Shown here one piece after another: positions 41,138 to 49,392 of a stretch of 64,000 bases of DNA (its first letter is position 1; each line of letters opens with the position of its first letter). A program made the translations under genes and the position numbers. Source of the DNA: Mesorhizobium sp. Root552. GTDB taxonomy: Bacteria; Pseudomonadota; Alphaproteobacteria; Rhizobiales; Rhizobiaceae. Under the pieces are notes generated by a model, which ran no database searches, was not told the origin of the DNA, and saw only the letters and a list, made by a program, of their open reading frames with translations. The DNA lies in contig NZ_LMFV01000001.1 of the NCBI RefSeq assembly GCF_001427285.1, positions 145,001 through 209,000 of the forward strand, in the 5' to 3' direction.

Positions 41138-41593
41138 ATGAATATTCTGGAAAATGGTTGTACCATACCGCTTTCGGCGAGTAATACTGCCAATGCAACA
41201 ACAGGCAGATCAAACGCTCCAGGCGGAACTTCCGGCTCTACTTCTCCCGGTAGTATCAATGTTGGCATTGGAGGCGCCACCCAAAACAACATGGGAGGTT
41301 TGAACCTCGGACTTGGCGGTAACGCCGCCTCTAGGAACTCCAGTGACATCAATGCAGGTGTCGGGACAGCGGCAGCCTCGAGAAACACCGGCGGTTTGAA
41401 TGTCGGCTTTGGGCGTGATGCTGCTACCAACAACACCGGAGGCATTAATGCCGACGTCGGCGGGCCAGGGGCAGGCAGCGACAACGGCAACGGGTTGGGC
41501 GTAGGCATTGGCGGGCGTGACGGTCTTGGTGTCAGCGCCAGTTCCCGTGGCATCGGCGCAAGTCTCGGCGACGCACAGATCGGCAATCCGTAG
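41138..41593 (+). CDS. Gly/Asn-rich tandem-repeat protein, probably exported; 5' end uncertain
   Basis: 151 residues from ATG 41138, no named family. Residues about 38-125 are five to six imperfect repeats of about 16 residues with the pattern [IL]NxG[VILF]GxxAASRNTGG. The frame is open upstream and encodes LAFALILIGTAYSH then TDVCSLPA, which looks like a signal peptide, but no ATG, GTG or TTG occurs between 40981 and 41137 in that frame. The real start may be non-canonical, or an indel may have broken the 5' end just after the ribosome site at 41025. Ends before a strong hairpin. Likely secreted or surface-associated; role unknown. Confidence 0.6.
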   Translation: MNILENGCTIPLSASNTANATTGRSNAPGGTSGSTSPGSINVGIGGATQNNMGGLNLGLGGNAASRNSSDINAGVGTAAASRNTGGLNVGFGRDAATNNTGGINADVGGPGAGSDNGNGLGVGIGGRDGLGVSASSRGIGASLGDAQIGNP

Positions 41594-41616
41594 CCACTTG
41601 TCTGAACTTCAGTGCA

Positions 41617-41652
41617 GACGACCCAGCTCAACCGCGGTCGAGCTGGGTCGTC
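41617..41652 (+). terminator. Strong stem-loop after the Gly-rich repeat gene
   Basis: A 13-bp perfect inverted repeat (GACGACCCAGCTC and GAGCTGGGTCGTC) with a 10-nt loop, 23 bp after the stop codon. There is no long T run on either strand, so it may act as a weak intrinsic terminator or an mRNA 3' stabiliser between convergent genes. Confidence 0.6.
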
Positions 41653-41676
41653 CTCATTTGGTGATCTTCCAAAGCA

Positions 41677-42324
41677 CTAGGTTGCACGATTTGCTCTCAG
41701 CCATCCGATCTGCCGGTAGGCGCGGCGAAGCGCAGTCAGGCCAGCGCCAATCACGATGATCCACAAGGCGAGCATCAGGATTTCGCCGTTGCCGTTCCAC
41801 AGGAACTCGACCGATGACAGCAAGGCAGCAGTCGTCAGCAAAGCCATGCGATGCTGCTTGGCCATGGGTCCTGAGAAGTCGCTCGGCGCCCCGTTCGCAC
41901 GCCCAAGCTCCCGCACATAGGCGGTCAGCAGCGCGAAGGTGGCTGCTGCCCAGCCGAGAGCCGGAAAAGCGATACCATATCCAAGTCCGGCCAGGATCAT
42001 CATGTCCGCAATCCGGTCTGGAAACTCGTTCCAGAACGGTCCGTCGGCCTCCGCCTTGCCGCCTTCGACGGCCACCATCCCGTCAAGCAGATTGCAAAGC
42101 AGGCGCAGCTGGCAAAAAAGTGCTGCCGCGATCATCAGCAGGCTATGCGCCCCACCGCTTACCTCCCCCGCCGTCCAGAAAGCTATGGCAGCCAGCGCCG
42201 CCATCACCATGCTGGCCTGAGAAATCGCATTCGGCGTAACCGATAGCGCTGCCATGCGTCCGGCAATCGCCCGCGCCCATCGCGTGTCCCGGCTTGCCAG
42301 CGGCCTGCGGTCACCCTCTCCCAT
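41677..42324 (-). CDS. CDP-alcohol phosphatidyltransferase family protein (atypical motif)
   Basis: 215-residue membrane enzyme with about six helices. The CDP-OH-P signature region is recognisable but altered: canonical DxxDGxxAR...GxxxDxxxD reads here NLLDGMVAV, then GPFWNEFPD, so the first Asp is Asn, the Arg is Val and the third Asp is Asn. In its operon with plsC and cdsA it should act on CDP-diacylglycerol, but the head-group acceptor and even the activity are open. Last gene of a four-gene overlapped operon. Confidence 0.82.
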   Translation of the reverse strand: MGEGDRRPLASRDTRWARAIAGRMAALSVTPNAISQASMVMAALAAIAFWTAGEVSGGAHSLLMIAAALFCQLRLLCNLLDGMVAVEGGKAEADGPFWNEFPDRIADMMILAGLGYGIAFPALGWAAATFALLTAYVRELGRANGAPSDFSGPMAKQHRMALLTTAALLSSVEFLWNGNGEILMLALWIIVIGAGLTALRRAYRQIGWLRANRAT

Positions 42325-42715
42325 GGCTGTCCTCTCCCCTCCGGTAAATCGCGTAGTTGTATGTCGCTGCATATGTGGTGGAAACGGCAAGCGGCACCGC
42401 AATAGTGCGCAGGATTTCCGGCGTCCCGCTCACGGCATGCAAAGCAACAAGAATTCCAGACGTCGCAAGGCACGCCATTAGTGGGGGAGCCCAAAGGCGC
42501 AAACTCCCTTTGAAAAGGCGCGACAGGGCATCGACAATGGATTTCAGGCAGAGCGTCAGGATGGCCGATATGGAGCCTTGGACCAACCCAGCCAAAAGGG
42601 GCAACGGCATCGGATGCGAATAGTTTGCGAAAACGGCCCAGCCGCCCATCGCCACGAAAGCGAACGCGACATGCACGATGCCGCTGCCGGCAAGAGCGCG
42701 CAGCCGTTCGATCAC
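42311..42715 (-). CDS. Uncharacterised four-helix membrane protein in phospholipid operon
   Basis: 134 residues, four predicted helices (first: GIVHVAFAFVAMGGWAVFANY). The layout and the C-terminal TTYAATYNYAIYRR resemble GtrA-type small membrane proteins, but I do not assign a family. The start is GTG 42715, overlapping the cdsA stop as GTGA, and its end overlaps the next gene by 14 bp, so it is translated with its neighbours. The frame is open far upstream, but that part is an antiphase shadow of cdsA. Confidence 0.75.
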   Translation of the reverse strand: MIERLRALAGSGIVHVAFAFVAMGGWAVFANYSHPMPLPLLAGLVQGSISAILTLCLKSIVDALSRLFKGSLRLWAPPLMACLATSGILVALHAVSGTPEILRTIAVPLAVSTTYAATYNYAIYRRGEDSHGRG

Positions 42716-43668
42716 GAAGCCGACCACCAGTAGCGGATGAGGTGGAAGAAGACCGGCGCCGAGAAGACCACGGAATCCAGCCGGTCGATCAGGCCGCCGT
42801 GGCCAGCGATGAGATGCCCCCAGTCCTTCACGCCGCGATCCCGCTTGATTGCGGACATCACCAGCCCTCCGAAGAAGCCCATCATGGTGATGACGAGCGC
42901 CATCAGACCGGCCTGAACCGGCGTGAAGGGCGTGATCCACCACAGCGCGGCACCGACCAGCGTTGCGCTGGCGACACCTCCGACAAACCCTTCCACGGTC
43001 TTCGACGGCGAAAGATTGGGGGCAATCTTGGTCCGCCCGAACAGCTTGCCCCACACATATTGAAGCACGTCGCTCGACTGAACCACGATGACGAGGAAAG
43101 CTATCAGAAGCACGTTGCGGTCTTCGTAGCCGGGAATTTCCAGGGTCAGCAATGCCGGCACGTGCGAGGCACAGAAGACGCAGATCATCAGCGCCCATTG
43201 CACTTCCGCGATGCGCACCAGGAAGTGCTGCGTGTCGCCACGCACCACAGCGATGATCGGCATCAGCAGGAACGCATAGACCGGTATGAAGATCGAAAAT
43301 ATGCCGTAGTTTTCGGTCCACAGCAGCACGTATTGAGCCGGCAGGACGATGAAGAAGGCGGTTGCGAGCGCCCAGTGGTCGGCGCGCCGCGTATTGGTGA
43401 GCGTCACGAATTCCCGCAGTGCCGCAAACGAGCAGAAGGCAAACAGGACAAGCACGCCGATACGCCCGGCGACACAGGCGAGTGCAATGAGGATCGCCAT
43501 CACCCACCACGCCTTGATACGCGCATTCAAGTTCTCGATTGCCGCGTTCGAGCCTTCCGGGGACAACTTCAACTGCAGGATGTAGCCGGCGAGCGAGGCG
43601 ACGAGCAGAACGCCGGCTATGCCGAGTAGCAGAAGAAGCATATCCGACTGGGTTGCGCTCATCTTCAA
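42712..43668 (-). CDS. Phosphatidate cytidylyltransferase
   Basis: Makes CDP-diacylglycerol from phosphatidate and CTP in the inner membrane, 318 residues, about eight helices. The CDS signature is intact: SAIKRDRGVKDWG followed by HGGLIDRLDS. Also present: QSSDVLQYVWGKLFGR and NLSPSKTVEG. The gene overlaps plsC (4 bp) upstream and the small membrane gene downstream. As an operon copy with plsC it may be a second, dedicated cdsA-type enzyme rather than the housekeeping one, which in rhizobia lies between uppS and dxr. Confidence 0.93.
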   Translation of the reverse strand: MKMSATQSDMLLLLLGIAGVLLVASLAGYILQLKLSPEGSNAAIENLNARIKAWWVMAILIALACVAGRIGVLVLFAFCSFAALREFVTLTNTRRADHWALATAFFIVLPAQYVLLWTENYGIFSIFIPVYAFLLMPIIAVVRGDTQHFLVRIAEVQWALMICVFCASHVPALLTLEIPGYEDRNVLLIAFLVIVVQSSDVLQYVWGKLFGRTKIAPNLSPSKTVEGFVGGVASATLVGAALWWITPFTPVQAGLMALVITMMGFFGGLVMSAIKRDRGVKDWGHLIAGHGGLIDRLDSVVFSAPVFFHLIRYWWSAS

Positions 43669-44303
43669 CCACCCGCCTGTCTTGGGGCAAGCTCAAGCAG
43701 CGCCGCTTGCGCCCGCGCGAGGAATGCTTCCTTGCTTTCACCGCTCCCAAGGCGTGTCGGCGCACCGAAGGTCACGGTGCAAATCAACGGAATGGGAACG
43801 AACTCACCCTTCGGCATCACCCGGTTGAGATTGGCGATCCAGACCGGCACGAGATCGACCTTCGGGCAAGCCGTCGCCAGATGGAAAAGGCCGGACTTGA
43901 AGGGTTGCAGAGGCAAATCCGTCTGGTTGCGCGTGCCCTCGGGAAAGAAGATCAGCGAAGAGCCGCCACTCAGCGCCTTGGCCATGATCGTGACCGGGTC
44001 GTCCTCGCGCTCGTCGCAAACCCGCTGGATCAAAACGGCGTTGAAAACGTCTTTCCCGATGAAGCTCCTGAGCTTGGACTTGAGCCAGTAGTCGGCGCCC
44101 GCAACCGGCCGCACCCGTCGGCGCAGGCGGGGAGGCAACACCGCCCAGATCAGGATGAAGTCGCCATGGCTGGAATGGTTGGCGAAATAGATCGCCTGCC
44201 GGCGTGGCAACCCGCTTTCATCCCAGATAGCCCTGACAGCCGTAACCGCGCGTGCAAACAGCAGGACGACCGCTGCCACAAGCTTTGCAATGAAAGCCCT
44301 CAT
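43665..44303 (-). CDS. 1-acyl-sn-glycerol-3-phosphate acyltransferase family protein
   Basis: PlsC-type acyltransferase, 212 residues, one N-terminal membrane helix. The catalytic HX4D motif is in FANHSSHGDF and the substrate-binding motif is FFPEGTRNQTD. ATG 44303 is the natural start. First gene of the operon plsC-cdsA-membrane protein-CDP-alcohol transferase, so it would feed phosphatidate to the next enzyme. Whether it acts on lysophosphatidate or another lyso-lipid is not evident. Confidence 0.9.
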   Translation of the reverse strand: MRAFIAKLVAAVVLLFARAVTAVRAIWDESGLPRRQAIYFANHSSHGDFILIWAVLPPRLRRRVRPVAGADYWLKSKLRSFIGKDVFNAVLIQRVCDEREDDPVTIMAKALSGGSSLIFFPEGTRNQTDLPLQPFKSGLFHLATACPKVDLVPVWIANLNRVMPKGEFVPIPLICTVTFGAPTRLGSGESKEAFLARAQAALLELAPRQAGG

Positions 44304-44451
44304 CCAGCTCCCCGCACTATATTCTCGTGCGAATTCCCCGTTCCAATCGAGTATCGCAAAGCGCACCAAAAGAACACTGCCCTAGGCAATCAGGCTCGAT
44401 AAACTGACGCCAGTATTGCGCGAAAATGCAGGGTAATTTTACGGCCAAATA

Positions 44452-44465
44452 TTTTGTATACAAAA
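44452..44465. promoter_or_regulatory. Palindromic operator candidate TTTTGTATACAAAA
   Basis: A perfect 14-bp palindrome about 100 bp upstream of the ABC substrate-binding protein gene. A second GTATAC core lies at 44491-44496, inside the spacer of a TTGACA-like -35 box (44480-44485). The TTGTATACAA core fits the operator style of FadR/FCD-type GntR regulators, and such a regulator is encoded at 50326-51030 at the far end of this gene cluster. The pairing is inference. Confidence 0.6.
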
Positions 44466-44566
44466 CTACCGCTGATATGTTGACAGAAATGTATACCCGT
44501 GTTTTCGTTACGTCACTCGCGCAGCCATAGAGCCGAAAAAAGCGCGATCATAAAAAGGGGAGTGAA

Positions 44567-45763
44567 ATGATTAACAGACGCACTGCTTTGAAGTCCCTGG
44601 CACTCGGCGCGGCCTCCACACTTGCCATTGTCGGCGCTCTCTCTTCGGCACACGCCGAAAACAAGACCCTCAAGATCGGTTTCGTTGGCGTCACCAGCGG
44701 TCCGGCCGCTGCATGGGGAACGTCGAACGTTCGCTCCATGCAGGTTCGCGCCGACTGGATCAATGAAAAGGGCGGCGTCAAGATCGGCGACGACACATAC
44801 AACATCGAACTGGTGACCTTCGACGACCAGAAGGACCCGAAGCGGGCCATCGCCGGCATGGAAAAAATGGCGCAGGAAGGCATCCACTATGTCGTCGGCC
44901 CGAACGTCGACGACGGCGCGGCCGCTGTCCGCCCGGTGGCGGAAAGCAAGGGAATCATCTACTTCCCATATGCATTCCCCAAGGCGCTCTACACACCGCC
45001 GGCCTCGAATGCCGTTCTGGGCATGGTCGCCAACTACCAGTCCGCCCCCGCGATCTATAAGTACCTCAAGGAAAACAAGGGCGTTAAGAAGATCGCCTTT
45101 GTTGCGGCCAATGAATCGGATCCGCTAAGCCAGCGCGACGGCGGTGTTGAAGCTGCCAAGGCGCTCGGGCTCGAAATCGTTGCGCAGAACGACACCTACC
45201 CGAACGATACCCGCGATTTCACGCCCGTGATGACGCCGATTGTCCAGCAGAAACCTGATCTTCTCGTGCTTTCGGGCGTTGCGCCGGCCAACGCGCCGCT
45301 GCTCATTCGTGCAGCGCGCGAACTTGGTTACGAGGGCCTGATTTCTGCTGAAACGGCACAGGACGCCACCGTGCTTCAGGAAGGCGCCGGCGAGCTTGCC
45401 AACGGCTTCATCTCCGTCGGCGGTGCGTCAACGCCAGAAATCAGATCGGCCGAGATGGAAGAATTCATCGACCGCTATACGAAGAAGTACGGCGAATACA
45501 ACGATGAATCGAACACCAAGGTGTATGCACTCGACTACATTGTCGAAACACTGAAGGCCAATCCGGCGGCTATCGACAATGTCGAGGAATACAAGAAGAC
45601 GATGGACACCTTCTCCGCGCCCAATCCTTTCGTGAAGGAAGGCACGTTGAAGTATGTCGGCCAGACCTCATTCACCCAGAAGCGCCAGATTTCGGTGCCG
45701 ATGGTGGTGACCGAGTTCAAGGACGGCAAGTTCGAAACCCTGTTCGTCGGTGAAGTCGACTGA
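44567..45763 (+). CDS. ABC transporter substrate-binding protein (LIV/urea-type)
   Basis: Periplasmic receptor of the type I branched-chain amino-acid/amide family, 398 residues. The signal peptide RRTALKSLALGAASTLAIV ends at SSAHA. The mature part has the Peripla_BP_6 fold: KIGFVGVTSGPAAAWG, YVVGPNVDDGAAAVRP, then the VVTEFKDGKFE end. The neighbours are a full LIV permease and a racemase, pointing to an amide, hydantoin or ureide ligand rather than leucine; that is inference. Separated from the permease genes by a long stem-loop. Confidence 0.93.
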   Translation: MINRRTALKSLALGAASTLAIVGALSSAHAENKTLKIGFVGVTSGPAAAWGTSNVRSMQVRADWINEKGGVKIGDDTYNIELVTFDDQKDPKRAIAGMEKMAQEGIHYVVGPNVDDGAAAVRPVAESKGIIYFPYAFPKALYTPPASNAVLGMVANYQSAPAIYKYLKENKGVKKIAFVAANESDPLSQRDGGVEAAKALGLEIVAQNDTYPNDTRDFTPVMTPIVQQKPDLLVLSGVAPANAPLLIRAARELGYEGLISAETAQDATVLQEGAGELANGFISVGGASTPEIRSAEMEEFIDRYTKKYGEYNDESNTKVYALDYIVETLKANPAAIDNVEEYKKTMDTFSAPNPFVKEGTLKYVGQTSFTQKRQISVPMVVTEFKDGKFETLFVGEVD

Positions 45764-45814
45764 TCGACCGATACCGAAGCCTGAACCGGTTTCGGCAGAC
45801 ATGTTGCGCAACGA

Positions 45815-45859
45815 TGCTTTGGAGCGCCGCCACCCGTAGCAACGGGGCGCTCCAAAGCA
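45815..45859 (+). terminator. Long stem-loop between receptor and permease genes (attenuator or mRNA stabiliser)
   Basis: A perfect 14-bp inverted repeat, TGCTTTGGAGCGCC with GGCGCTCCAAAGCA, and a 17-nt loop, about 50 bp past the receptor stop codon. No T run follows. Such hairpins protect the 5' segment of the mRNA from 3' decay or partly terminate, so the receptor is made in excess over the permease. Confidence 0.65.
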
Positions 45860-46026
45860 GCACCTGATTGCCGCGCGTCCTATGAAAGGGGCGGCGGCCA
45901 TGCACAGGCGCAGCGTTCAAGAGTGCGATCAAGCGCAAGACCGCATGTCATTTCTGCTGGTTGCACCGTAGAGTTTTCGAGACCTGGGACTTGGCCCAGT
46001 TCTCTTTCCGAACCGGATTCGACATC

Positions 46027-46893
46027 ATGGAACAGGTAATTGCCAACGGGCTTTATCTCGGAGCCCAGTACGCTCTTATCGCGCTCGGTCTCACCTTGAT
46101 CTTCGCGCTGATGAACGTGCTCAACTTCGCCCACGGGCAGATGTACGTGCTTGGCGGCTTCGTCACCTATGCCATCTATGGGCAATTGGGTCTGCCGTTT
46201 CCAGTAGCGCTGGCTGCCTCGAGCATAACCCTTGCCGTGGTCGGGGCGCTGATCGAAAAATTCCTGTTTCGCCCTGTCGTGCGACGAAGCGAGCGGGAGG
46301 AAAGTACCATGCTGCTTGCAGCGGCGGTCGCTTTCTTCCTGGACGCGGTCATCCTGCTTGCCTTCGGCGAGAAGCAGCGCGGCGTGCCGAAAATTGTCAG
46401 CGGCGTCTTTGTATCCGACGGCCTGATCATGCCCTATGATCGCATGGTCGTCGGCATTGTTGCGCTCGCCATGATCGCCGCCTTCGTTCTTTACATGCAG
46501 TACAGCAAGCCGGGGCGCGCCATGCGTGCGCTCGCCCAGGACCGCGTCGCCGCCCAGTTGATGGGCGTCAAGGTCGATCGCTACTCGATGATCGGTTTTG
46601 CGCTCGGCGCGCTTCTGGCCGGAGCGGTCGGCGGCCTGCTCGTTACCATCACCGGCGTCAATTCAGGCATTGGCGGCCCGATCTCGATAAAGGCCTTCCT
46701 CATGGTCATGATCGGCGGCGCGGGCGTGGTCGGCGGCGCAATCGCCGGCGGCTTCATCCTCGGCATGATGGAATCGGTCGGCCTGACCGTGCTGCGTGAA
46801 TACGGCGACATCACCTACCTGGTGATCTTCGCCCTCCTGATGGTGTTCCTCAGCATCCGCCCGAACGGGCTGATGGGCAAGCCGTGGGGTTGA
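46027..46893 (+). CDS. Branched-chain amino-acid-type ABC permease LivH
   Basis: First membrane subunit of the importer, 288 residues, about eight helices. The start segment MEQVIANGLYLGAQYALIA and the NFAHGQMYVLGGF motif are family hallmarks, and the EAA-like loop is in the VDRYSMIGFALGALLAG region. ATG 46027 is used. Next gene livM starts 4 bp after its stop. Confidence 0.94.
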   Translation: MEQVIANGLYLGAQYALIALGLTLIFALMNVLNFAHGQMYVLGGFVTYAIYGQLGLPFPVALAASSITLAVVGALIEKFLFRPVVRRSEREESTMLLAAAVAFFLDAVILLAFGEKQRGVPKIVSGVFVSDGLIMPYDRMVVGIVALAMIAAFVLYMQYSKPGRAMRALAQDRVAAQLMGVKVDRYSMIGFALGALLAGAVGGLLVTITGVNSGIGGPISIKAFLMVMIGGAGVVGGAIAGGFILGMMESVGLTVLREYGDITYLVIFALLMVFLSIRPNGLMGKPWG

Positions 46894-46897
46894 GGCC

Positions 46898-47881
46898 ATG
46901 ACCATGACAAAGAAAGCCACCCTTGCCGGAGCGTTCCTGCTCGTGCTGCTCATCGTGGTACCGCTGGCGATCGGCGCCAGCGGTCGCGAAGACCTCTACT
47001 ACACGCTGACATCCGTGGCGCTGCTCAGCATCATCAGCGCCGGGGTCTGGATCACCTTCTACATCGGACGCATCAACATCGGTCAGGGCGCCTATGCCTT
47101 GATGGGCGGATACGTCTCCGCGGTGCTGGTCACCGCCTACGGAGTATCGTTCTGGTTGACCCTGCCATTGGCCGGTTTGTTCTGTGCGGTAGCCAGCATC
47201 CTGATCGGCCTGCCGATCCTCAGGTTGCGCGGCGTCTATTTCGCCATGGTTACGCTGGTCCTGACCGAAGTGGTGCGCCTCCTGGCGCTGGCGCTTCCGA
47301 TCACCAATGGCGCCAAGGGCATCGTCAGCATCCCGCAGCCGGGCGGCATCAGCCTGTTCGGCATCACGCTGCTGCCCGACTTTGCCACGCTTACCAACCC
47401 GCGGCTGGCCTTCTACATCGTGTCCGTACTTTTGATGGCGCTGTGCTTTGCCGGGCTTTACCGGCTGAAGAACTCTCGCATCGGACAACTCTGCCAATCG
47501 CTGCAGCAGAACGAGGAACTGGCGTCTTCGATCGGCGTCAACATCACCTACCTACGCGTCCTCGCCTATGCGATCTCCTCATTCCTCGGCGGTGTCGGCG
47601 GGGCGATGTTCGCGGCCATCTCGCAATCGATCTACCCTTCGAGCTTCACCGTGGCGGATTCGGTCAACTTCATGCTGAACTGCTTCCTCGGCGGCTTGAG
47701 CTACGTGTTCGGACCGATCCTCGGCACCTTCGTGCTCTACTTCGGCTGGGACGTGCTGTTCCAGACCGGTGAGTTCCAGTTGCTCATCTTCTCCTCGATC
47801 CTCATCGCACTGATGCTCCTGCTGCCCAACGGCCTCTTGAGCCTCAGGTTCTCCAGCAAGGCGAAGGGAGCGGGCCGATGA
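46898..47881 (+). CDS. Branched-chain amino-acid-type ABC permease LivM
   Basis: Second membrane subunit, 327 residues, about ten helices. Contains NIGQGAYALMGGYVSAVL (LivM counterpart of the HGQ loop), RLRGVYFAMVTLVLTEVVRLL and the cytoplasmic coupling loop NEELASSIGVNITYLRVLAYAISS. It overlaps livG by four bases (ATGA). Confidence 0.94.
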   Translation: MTMTKKATLAGAFLLVLLIVVPLAIGASGREDLYYTLTSVALLSIISAGVWITFYIGRINIGQGAYALMGGYVSAVLVTAYGVSFWLTLPLAGLFCAVASILIGLPILRLRGVYFAMVTLVLTEVVRLLALALPITNGAKGIVSIPQPGGISLFGITLLPDFATLTNPRLAFYIVSVLLMALCFAGLYRLKNSRIGQLCQSLQQNEELASSIGVNITYLRVLAYAISSFLGGVGGAMFAAISQSIYPSSFTVADSVNFMLNCFLGGLSYVFGPILGTFVLYFGWDVLFQTGEFQLLIFSSILIALMLLLPNGLLSLRFSSKAKGAGR

Positions 47882-48657
47882 GCGACATTCTCACCGTCTC
47901 GGGTGTCACCAAGCGCTTCGGCGGCCTGGTGGCGGTCAATGACGTCTCGTTCGCCGTTCGCGACCGGGAGATTCTTTCAGTGATCGGGCCGAACGGCGCG
48001 GGTAAATCCACGCTGTTCAAGCTGATCTCCTCGTTCCTTCGCCCCACAGAAGGCGAAGTCCGCTTCAAGGGCGAACGCATCTCGGGCCTTGCCGCGCACA
48101 TCGTGGCGCGCAAGGGCGTGGTGCGCACGTTCCAGGAAACCACCATCTTCAAGGGCATGACGGTGCGTGACAACGTCATCACCGCGCACCATCTGCGCTC
48201 CAATGCCAGCCTCGCCGGCTTCTATTTCGGCAGTGCCACCGCCCGCCGCGATCAGGAAGAGTTCGGGCGCTCGGCAGACGAGATCATCAACTTTCTTGGC
48301 CTTGGCGAACTGGGTGGGGAAGTTGCATCGACCTTGCCGCACGGCCATCTGAGGGCGCTCGGCATCGCCATCGGCCTCGCCACCAATCCAACGGTACTCC
48401 TGCTCGACGAGCCCTTTGCAGGCATGAACCACGACGAGACCAAAAAGGCCGTGGAGATGGTCCGCAAGGTGCGCGATCGCGGCATTACCGTGCTCCTGGT
48501 CGAGCACGACATGCCTGCGGTGATGAACATCTCGGACCGTATCGTGGTGCTGAATTTCGGCCAGAAAATTGCCGAAGGCACGCCCTCGGAAATCCAGCAA
48601 AACCCCAAGGTCATCGAAGCCTATCTCGGCGCCGAAGACGAATCGATCGGGTTGTAG
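47878..48657 (+). CDS. ABC transporter ATP-binding protein LivG
   Basis: First ATPase of the importer, 259 residues. Walker A GPNGAGKST, Q loop, Walker B VLLLDEPFAGMNHDE and the H loop in LLVEHDM are intact. The ABC signature is LPHGHLR, with His at the usual Gln. The C-terminal extension QNPKVIEAYLGAEDE is typical of LivG. Three bases before livF. Confidence 0.94.
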   Translation: MSDILTVSGVTKRFGGLVAVNDVSFAVRDREILSVIGPNGAGKSTLFKLISSFLRPTEGEVRFKGERISGLAAHIVARKGVVRTFQETTIFKGMTVRDNVITAHHLRSNASLAGFYFGSATARRDQEEFGRSADEIINFLGLGELGGEVASTLPHGHLRALGIAIGLATNPTVLLLDEPFAGMNHDETKKAVEMVRKVRDRGITVLLVEHDMPAVMNISDRIVVLNFGQKIAEGTPSEIQQNPKVIEAYLGAEDESIGL

Positions 48658-48660
48658 GCC

Positions 48661-49383
48661 ATGGAACAACTGCTCAAATTCGACGATGTCGAGCTCTACT
48701 ATGACCATGTTTATGCGCTGAAGGGCGTATCGCTGGAAGTCAACGAAGGCGAGACGGTCGCACTGATCGGCGCCAACGGCGCCGGCAAGTCTTCGATCCT
48801 TCGCGCGATCACTGGGCTGAAAAAGCCCCGCAAGGGCACGATCCATTTCAACGGCAAGCGCATCGATGGCGCCGGTCCAGACGAGATCGTGCGCATGGGC
48901 ATCTCGATGGTGCCGGAAGGCCGCCGCGTCTTTCCCTACATGACCGTTCGCGACAACCTGCTGATGGGAGCCTTCACGCGAACCGACAAGGGGGAAATTG
49001 CCCAAAGCCTTGAAATGGTGATGACGCGCTTTCCCCGCTTGAAGGAGCGCTATTCCCAGCAGGCAGGCACGATGAGCGGCGGCGAGCAGCAGATGCTGGT
49101 GATTGGCCGTGCCCTGATGTCGCGGCCGAAGTTGCTGCTTCTGGACGAGCCGTCGCTCGGCGTCGCGCCGAAACTGGTCCAGGACATCGCCCGCTCCATC
49201 GTCGCCATCAACCGCGACGAGAAGGTAAGCGTCCTTCTTGTCGAGCAGAACTCGCGCATGGCGCTGCGCATTTCACAGCGTGCCTATGCGCTGACCACCG
49301 GTTCTGTCGCGCTTAGTGGAAACTCGCCCGAATTGCTGACGGACGAGCGCGTCAAGCGGCTCTACCTCGGCGGAGAAGTCTAG
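48661..49383 (+). CDS. ABC transporter ATP-binding protein LivF
   Basis: Second ATPase, 240 residues. Walker A GANGAGKSS, signature MSGGEQQML, Walker B LLLLDEPSLGVAPK and the LVEQNSRMAL His-to-Gln switch of LivF proteins are all present. It completes a receptor-LivH-LivM-LivG-LivF importer in which all five genes point the same way. The racemase gene begins 10 bp later. Confidence 0.94.
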   Translation: MEQLLKFDDVELYYDHVYALKGVSLEVNEGETVALIGANGAGKSSILRAITGLKKPRKGTIHFNGKRIDGAGPDEIVRMGISMVPEGRRVFPYMTVRDNLLMGAFTRTDKGEIAQSLEMVMTRFPRLKERYSQQAGTMSGGEQQMLVIGRALMSRPKLLLLDEPSLGVAPKLVQDIARSIVAINRDEKVSVLLVEQNSRMALRISQRAYALTTGSVALSGNSPELLTDERVKRLYLGGEV

Positions 49384-49392
49384 GATTATCGT

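Noticed and set aside
42716-43765. Long minus-strand open frame continuous with the small membrane protein gene (484 residues in all)
   Set aside because: Beyond 42715 it runs in another frame through cdsA, with Arg/His-rich, family-less sequence. Only the last 135 codons show coherent membrane helices and start with a GTG overlapping the cdsA stop.
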